Shown: positions 15,614 through 19,057 of the stretch, piece by piece
Layout: the number at the start of each line of letters is the position of its first letter
Position numbering within the stretch: the first letter of the stretch is position 1
Origin: Tropicimonas sp047971885
GTDB taxonomy: Bacteria; Pseudomonadota; Alphaproteobacteria; Rhodobacterales; Rhodobacteraceae
DNA: 19,057 nucleotides
NCBI RefSeq assembly: GCF_047971885.1
Contig: NZ_JBKEAE010000138.1
Location: 1 to 19,057 of the forward strand
Direction of reading: 5' to 3'
The notes under the pieces: generated by a model
Databases searched by the model: none
Told to the model about the DNA's origin: nothing
The model's input: the letters and a program-made list of their open reading frames with translations, nothing else
Translations under genes and position numbers: made by a program

Positions 15614-15733
15614 ATGACGAATTCTTCCGCGAAAGCGGTCGAACGAGGCGTGGGCTCCGCAGGTGGCAGGTGCTCCCCTCTATATTCACTCGCCACCGTG
15701 AAAGGGGTCTTCCATGACCGCCAAACTTACTGA
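15614..15733 (+). CDS. 39-residue small ORF of unknown function (possible leader or gene remnant)
   Basis: ATG at 15614 follows GGAG (15602-15605) with 8 bases between. The ORF encodes 39 residues starting MTNSSAKAVERG and ends at a TGA inside the next gene, overlapping it by 20 bases in another frame. No domain is recognisable. Its initiation region (15596-15618) is nearly the same as that of the DUF3489-like gene at 18704, which argues that it is, or was, a translated gene. It may couple translation to the 72-residue ORF, or be a remnant keeping only its front. Confidence 0.4.
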   Translation: MTNSSAKAVERGVGSAGGRCSPLYSLATVKGVFHDRQTY

Positions 15734-15932
15734 GCTGGCTCTGAGTGTCGCGCTCGGCGACAATCCGAAACTCCTGAGCGTCTGCGGCCACAAGCGGCTG
15801 TCATTCCTCGGACAGCCAATCCCTCACAACATGATCGAGCAACTCGACGCAACTGCTCTGCACAATGCACTCAATGCGGCAAAACGAACTGCCGAAGACA
15901 TGATGGCCGAATTGAATAAGCGCAGCGGATAA
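15714..15932 (+). CDS. Hypothetical protein, 72 residues
   Basis: Start at 15714 is preceded by AAAGGGG at 7 bases. The sequence (MTAKLTELALSVALGDNPK, then CGHKRLSFLGQPIPHNMIEQL, quoted here only as fragments LSVCGHKRLSFLG and LDATALHNALNAAKR) looks like a soluble, mostly helical protein with one Cys-Gly-His; no family is recognised. It sits between the 39-residue ORF, which it overlaps, and a terminator-like hairpin before vsr. Its location suggests island cargo, perhaps related to the restriction-modification genes, but nothing in the sequence shows a role. Confidence 0.6.
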   Translation: MTAKLTELALSVALGDNPKLLSVCGHKRLSFLGQPIPHNMIEQLDATALHNALNAAKRTAEDMMAELNKRSG

Positions 15933-15960
15933 ACTGCCTCACACACCTCCCATCGTAACG

Positions 15961-15987
15961 GCCCGCGACTTCACGGTCGCGGGCTTT
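15961..15987 (+). terminator. Terminator-like hairpin between the small ORFs and vsr
   Basis: A perfect 9-base stem, GCCCGCGAC (15961-15969) with GTCGCGGGC (15976-15984), around a 6-base loop and followed by TTTCTG. The short T-run makes it a moderate terminator. Only 24 bases remain before the vsr start, so it either insulates vsr or acts as an attenuator for it. Confidence 0.6.
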
Positions 15988-16011
15988 CTGCCTGTCGGTT
16001 AGGCTGCTGAT

Positions 16012-16419
16012 ATGACTGACCACGTCGCACCCGAGCGCCGATCCTTCATCATGTCCAGGGTTGGGCAGAAGAACACAAAACCCGAGCTTGCCTTGCGGCA
16101 GGCTCTGCACCGTCTTGGCTACCGATACCGCCTCCATCGTCGCGACCTGCCCGGAAAGCCAGACATCGTGTTTCCGTCGCGTCGCAAGGTAATTTTTGTC
16201 CACGGGTGCTTCTGGCACGGTCACGGCTGCCGCTGGGGCCAGTTACCGAAGTCACGCCCCGAATACTGGCGACCGAAGATTGAAACAAACCGGGAACGTG
16301 ATAAGAAGACCTTAACCGCACTGCGCGAGGCTGGCTGGGAACCGCTGGTGGTCTGGCAATGCGAATTACGTGATCCAGACACAGCGATCCAGCGCGTCGA
16401 GGCCTTCCTTCGGCACTAG
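16012..16419 (+). CDS. vsr: Very short patch repair endonuclease Vsr
   Basis: Nicks DNA 5' of the T in T:G mismatches that arise when 5-methylcytosine deaminates at a methyltransferase site, starting repair to C. The 135 residues are normal length. The catalytic Asp51 (GKPDIVF) and the block VIFVHGCFWHGHGC (60-73) with His64 and His69 are present. Cys66, His71, Cys73 and Cys117 (VVWQC) match the structural zinc ligands of E. coli Vsr, and the numbering agrees with that protein. It lies 61 bases before the cytosine methyltransferase gene, the usual partner, so its target is probably that enzyme's site. The ribosome site is modest (TTAGG). Confidence 0.96.
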   Translation: MTDHVAPERRSFIMSRVGQKNTKPELALRQALHRLGYRYRLHRRDLPGKPDIVFPSRRKVIFVHGCFWHGHGCRWGQLPKSRPEYWRPKIETNRERDKKTLTALREAGWEPLVVWQCELRDPDTAIQRVEAFLRH

Positions 16420-16480
16420 GATTTGCTGGTCAAATCGCCAAGGCGTCGATATGTTGCGCGAAAACGGCAGGGAGCAAGCC

Positions 16481-17866
16481 ATGGCACGACCGATTGGAGT
16501 CGATCTGTTTTCAGGCGCAGGCGGGATGAGTCTCGGCTTTGAACAAGCCGGATTCGACGTGGTCGCGTCGGTCGAGCTCGATCCGGTTCATGCAGCCGTC
16601 CACAAGTTCAATTTTCCGCAGTGTGCCGTTATTCCTCGTTCCGTCACCGACGTGACCGCCGCCGACGTGCGCGAGGCCGCGGGCATAGGCGACCGAAAGG
16701 TTGACGTAGTGTTCGGGGGTGCGCCCTGCCAAGGCTTCTCGTTGATTGGGCAACGCGCCCTCGACGATCCTCGCAACTCGCTTGTGAAGGACTTCGTTCG
16801 GCTCGTGAAGGACCTCGACGCGACCTATTTCGTGTTCGAGAACGTCAAGGGCCTGACGGTCGGCAAGCATCGGAAATTCCTGTTCGAGTTGATCGAAGAA
16901 TTCGAAGCGTTGGGCTACGACGTGCAGAAGGATTGGCGCGTGCTGAACGCGGCCGACTATGGTGTGCCGCAGGACCGTCAGCGTTTGATCCTGATGGGTG
17001 CCAAGAAGGGCGCGACCGTTCCAGTCTACCCGACCGTCATATCGAAGCGCCCGACCTGCGAGGATGCACTAGGCGACCTGCCAGATGCCGAGGCGTTCGA
17101 GGAACTTCGCTCGTCCGACTGCGTCGAAACCGCCGCTTTCGGCGAACCGAGCAAATATGCCGAACCCTTGCGCGGTGTCGGAAACGACGCTTGGGGCTAT
17201 GGGCATCCTCGCATCTGGGACAACGGCATCCTGACTTCGAGCGCCCGCACAGAGCATACCGACATTTCCCGGCGGCGCTTCCGCGCGACCGATCAGGGGC
17301 GAGTGGAGCCGATCTCGCGCTTTTTCAAGTTGCCTGCGGATGGGGTGTCGAACACGCTTCGCGCAGGCACGGATTCCGCCCGAGGGGCATTCACTAGCCC
17401 GCGCCCGATCCACTACGCCTATGCGCGCTGCATCACTGTGCGCGAGATGGCACGCCTTCACGGTTTCCCAGATTGGTTCCGCTTCAACGCCACCAAGTGG
17501 CACGGGGCGCGGCAGATCGGCAATGCCGTCCCGCCGCCCCTCGCGCGCGCCGTGGCAACGTCAGTGATCAAGGCTCTTGGTGTCAGACGGACCCGCCCCA
17601 CGGAGGCGCTTGAACTCGGCGACGAGTGCCTACTGACGATGGGCAACACCGAGGCCGCGGCGCACTTCAAGGTCGCAAATCCTATCGGACGGCGCGACAA
17701 GAAAAGCGGTGCCAAGAAGCGCAAGCAAGCCGAGATCGAATTAGCGGAACGTGAAGCGGCGAACGTTGACGATCTCGATCTGGTCAATGTCGGTCGCGGG
17801 GCTGAACTCGACGATCCAGACCGTGTTCAGGTTGTCGCGCCACAGGCCGAGGCTGCGCACGGCTAG
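16481..17866 (+). CDS. DNA cytosine-5 methyltransferase (type II modification enzyme)
   Basis: Transfers methyl from S-adenosylmethionine to C5 of cytosine in a short target site, protecting it from the cognate nuclease. 461 residues. Motif I FSGAGGMSLGF (10-20), motif IV APCQGFS with catalytic Cys83, motif VI FENVKG (119-124), motif VIII QDRQRLIL (164-171), a target-recognition region about 185-290, motif IX around RCITVREMARLHGFP (316-330), and motif X QIGNAVPPPLA (345-355). Start at 16481 has GGGAG just upstream; an in-frame ATG at 16451 does not. About 100 residues follow the last motif, Lys-rich then acidic, and the final 41 codons lie antisense to the next gene. The target sequence cannot be read from the protein. 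Confidence 0.96.
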   Translation: MARPIGVDLFSGAGGMSLGFEQAGFDVVASVELDPVHAAVHKFNFPQCAVIPRSVTDVTAADVREAAGIGDRKVDVVFGGAPCQGFSLIGQRALDDPRNSLVKDFVRLVKDLDATYFVFENVKGLTVGKHRKFLFELIEEFEALGYDVQKDWRVLNAADYGVPQDRQRLILMGAKKGATVPVYPTVISKRPTCEDALGDLPDAEAFEELRSSDCVETAAFGEPSKYAEPLRGVGNDAWGYGHPRIWDNGILTSSARTEHTDISRRRFRATDQGRVEPISRFFKLPADGVSNTLRAGTDSARGAFTSPRPIHYAYARCITVREMARLHGFPDWFRFNATKWHGARQIGNAVPPPLARAVATSVIKALGVRRTRPTEALELGDECLLTMGNTEAAAHFKVANPIGRRDKKSGAKKRKQAEIELAEREAANVDDLDLVNVGRGAELDDPDRVQVVAPQAEAAHG

Positions 17867-18544
17867 GCCGGGAACGGGCGCTTTCTGGACGCCGTAGGTG
17901 TTCAGGTTCAGGGCCTGCGACCACGACAACTTGTCCTGCCCACCCTTGCCCGAGATCGGAACGAGCGTTTCCTGCGTGCCGTCGATGCCTGCCTGCACCT
18001 CGTCGATCTCGATCTGACCGTAGGTGACACTGGTGCGGTGGTGCCCTTGGATCGCCATCGCCTGAAAACCAAGGAAGGTGCTGATCAGGCCCGCGTTGCG
18101 AACGCGAGTGAACACCGCCTGTTCGTCCTGCCCCAGTAGCGCCGAGATGAACTTGGGCGTTTGGTCCACCACGGGTTCAATGGTCGGATCGACGCCAAGG
18201 TTCTCAAAGTCGATGATGTTCTTACGGCGGGTGCGCCGCAGGGTATACTTGCCCTTCCCGGCTTGAAGCCAGGTCATGGGGCCTGCCTGCTCCACTTCTG
18301 CGGGCAACTCGCGGCGGGCGTCATAGGTGTATTTGATGTCCGGGACGTTCGCGACTTCTTTGTTGATTACGCCATCGGCAACCGCCCTGCGCATCGCGCG
18401 GCGCACAGTCTCCTGATCGAACGGGATCGAAGCAGGCAAGGTCTCAGCGGTGAAATCCTTGGTCAGATCGCGAAACAGGTAGATCGCGATCCGGTCGTAT
18501 TTCGGGAGCGACATGAGGTCTTCGTTGGGGGTGTATGAGAGCAT
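17741..18544 (-). CDS. Probable type II restriction endonuclease
   Basis: Probably cuts DNA unmethylated at the partner enzyme's site. 267 residues, with ATG at 18544 after AAAGGAG at good spacing. The N-terminal half (about 1-115) is basic and looks like a winged-helix DNA-binding part (DQETVRRAMRRAVADG, then KYTLRRTRRKNIIDF). The C-terminal half has TYGQIEIDEVQAGIDG followed by PISGKGGQDKLSWSQ, resembling a family annotated as 'endonuclease' beside cytosine methyltransferases, in which I recall a D/E-rich strand and then PVQAKGGxDKLS as a PD-(D/E)xK variant. Here Ser-Gly-Lys replaces the usual Gln-Ala-Lys. Its gene is convergent with the methyltransferase gene and overlaps it by 126 bases. 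Function rests on neighbourhood and motif resemblance. Confidence 0.72.
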   Translation of the reverse strand: MLSYTPNEDLMSLPKYDRIAIYLFRDLTKDFTAETLPASIPFDQETVRRAMRRAVADGVINKEVANVPDIKYTYDARRELPAEVEQAGPMTWLQAGKGKYTLRRTRRKNIIDFENLGVDPTIEPVVDQTPKFISALLGQDEQAVFTRVRNAGLISTFLGFQAMAIQGHHRTSVTYGQIEIDEVQAGIDGTQETLVPISGKGGQDKLSWSQALNLNTYGVQKAPVPGLAVRSLGLWRDNLNTVWIVEFSPATDIDQIEIVNVRRFTFR

Positions 18545-18703
18545 TGGTTCTCCTTTCTGGAGCCGGATATGCTACTGATCGCCACCCGAGTCAAGTCACG
18601 ATAGAATTTGCGATCCATTTTTTGGTTGATCGCTGCCGGGGACAGGTCCGATAACTCAGTTATGCCCGGAACGTTTCGGGAACACATCAACGGAGTAACA
18701 GAT
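18545..18703. promoter_or_regulatory. Divergent control region of the endonuclease and the DUF3489-like gene, with two palindromes
   Basis: 159 bases. For the leftward endonuclease gene, TTGACT (reverse of 18589-18594) and CATATC (reverse of 18566-18571) are 17 bases apart. For the rightward gene, TTGATC (about 18627-18632) precedes GATAAC (about 18650) by about 18 bases. ATAACT-C-AGTTAT (18651-18663) overlaps that -10, and a 16-base near-palindrome, CCCGGAACGTTTCGGG (18665-18680, 14 of 16 symmetric), lies between it and the ribosome site. Both are strong operator candidates; the regulator is unknown. Confidence 0.5.
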
Positions 18704-19057
18704 ATGACCGACCTCAATACCCTGACCAAGCCCGCTCTCAACGACATGCTGGCAACGCCGCTGGCCGCTTCCGCGCTCAAGAAGATCGCCAAGGCCGACC
18801 TCGTCGCGATGATCGAGGCGCAGAAACCCAAGGCCCGCAAGCCGCGTGAACTGCCCGACCGCGTGATGCTCGAACCCGGCAAGCCGGAAGACGTCAAGGC
18901 CACGAAGGCAGGCAGCAAGCGGCACCTGATGGCCGAGGCGCTGGCGGAGGGCGCGACCATCGAGGAACTGATGGAAACGCTCAGCTGGAACAAAGACACC
19001 GTTTCGTCCGCGCTGCGCACCGACAGGGGCGCGCTTGGGCTGGGCGGCGAACGCACG
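18704..19057 (+). CDS. DUF3489-like protein, 3' end outside window
   Basis: 118 residues visible, open to the right edge. The ATG follows CGGAGTAACAGAT. The N-terminal part (TLTKPALNDMLATPL, then ALKKIAKADLVAMIEAQK) is helical and basic. The part from about residue 78 (GSKRHLMAEAL, GATIEELMETLSWNKDTVSSAL) resembles the short winged-helix module of DUF3489 proteins, which are frequent on mobile elements of alphaproteobacteria and have no settled function. DNA binding is plausible. It is divergent from the endonuclease gene, with palindromes just upstream of its start, so it might regulate itself and the nuclease. Confidence 0.6.
   Translation, partial: MTDLNTLTKPALNDMLATPLAASALKKIAKADLVAMIEAQKPKARKPRELPDRVMLEPGKPEDVKATKAGSKRHLMAEALAEGATIEELMETLSWNKDTVSSALRTDRGALGLGGERT

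Noticed and set aside
18463..19056. Leftward 197-codon open frame at the right edge
   Set aside because: It overlaps the endonuclease start, the palindromic control region and the DUF3489-like gene; the rightward frame has the ribosome site and the family resemblance.
1..19057. CRISPR array, retron or toxin-antitoxin pair
   Set aside because: I saw no regularly spaced direct repeats, no reverse transcriptase motifs and no recognisable toxin-antitoxin pair; the two small ORFs at 15614-15932 could be read as such a pair, but nothing in them supports it.

Overview
The window is GC-rich, and its protein families and gene styles fit an alphaproteobacterium, most likely a member of the Rhodobacterales. 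This placement rests on reading the sequence and recalled family resemblance, not on a database search. It looks like a chromosomal backbone interrupted by two accessory stretches, each starting next to a tRNA gene.

Left backbone (1-6965). A leftward pair comes first. A 1004-residue flavoprotein fused to an acetoacetate-decarboxylase-like domain (2600-5614) overlaps by ATGA a class III nucleotide cyclase with an AAA-type ATPase region (1-2603), which runs off the left edge. Divergent from it is kdsA (5974-6807), of the metal-dependent class, which makes Kdo-8-phosphate for lipopolysaccharide. tRNA-Gln(UUG) follows at 6891-6965.

First accessory stretch (about 6966-10950), visibly less GC-rich by eye. 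It starts with scars: a C-terminal remnant of a large serine recombinase, and a small gene that one lost G appears to have frameshifted. Intact cargo follows: a leftward operon of two aldo/keto reductases, one cytosolic and one with a Tat signal, divergent from a LysR-type regulator that probably controls them.

Central backbone (10988-15330). It holds a YidE-family membrane transporter, an EnvZ-like histidine kinase with no response regulator nearby, a metallo-beta-lactamase-fold hydrolase divergent from the kinase, and tRNA-Asn(GUU) followed by an intrinsic terminator.

Second accessory stretch (15331 to the right edge). This is a restriction-modification island downstream of tRNA-Asn. It has two small ORFs of unknown function, a terminator-like hairpin, a Vsr mismatch endonuclease, a DNA cytosine-5 methyltransferase, a convergent and overlapping gene that is probably the cognate restriction endonuclease, and a divergent DUF3489-like gene cut by the right edge. 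The methyltransferase would protect host DNA, the endonuclease would cut unmodified DNA, and Vsr would repair the T:G mismatches left when 5-methylcytosine deaminates. The 159 bp between the endonuclease and the DUF3489-like gene holds two palindromes and looks like a control region. No integrase for this island is visible.
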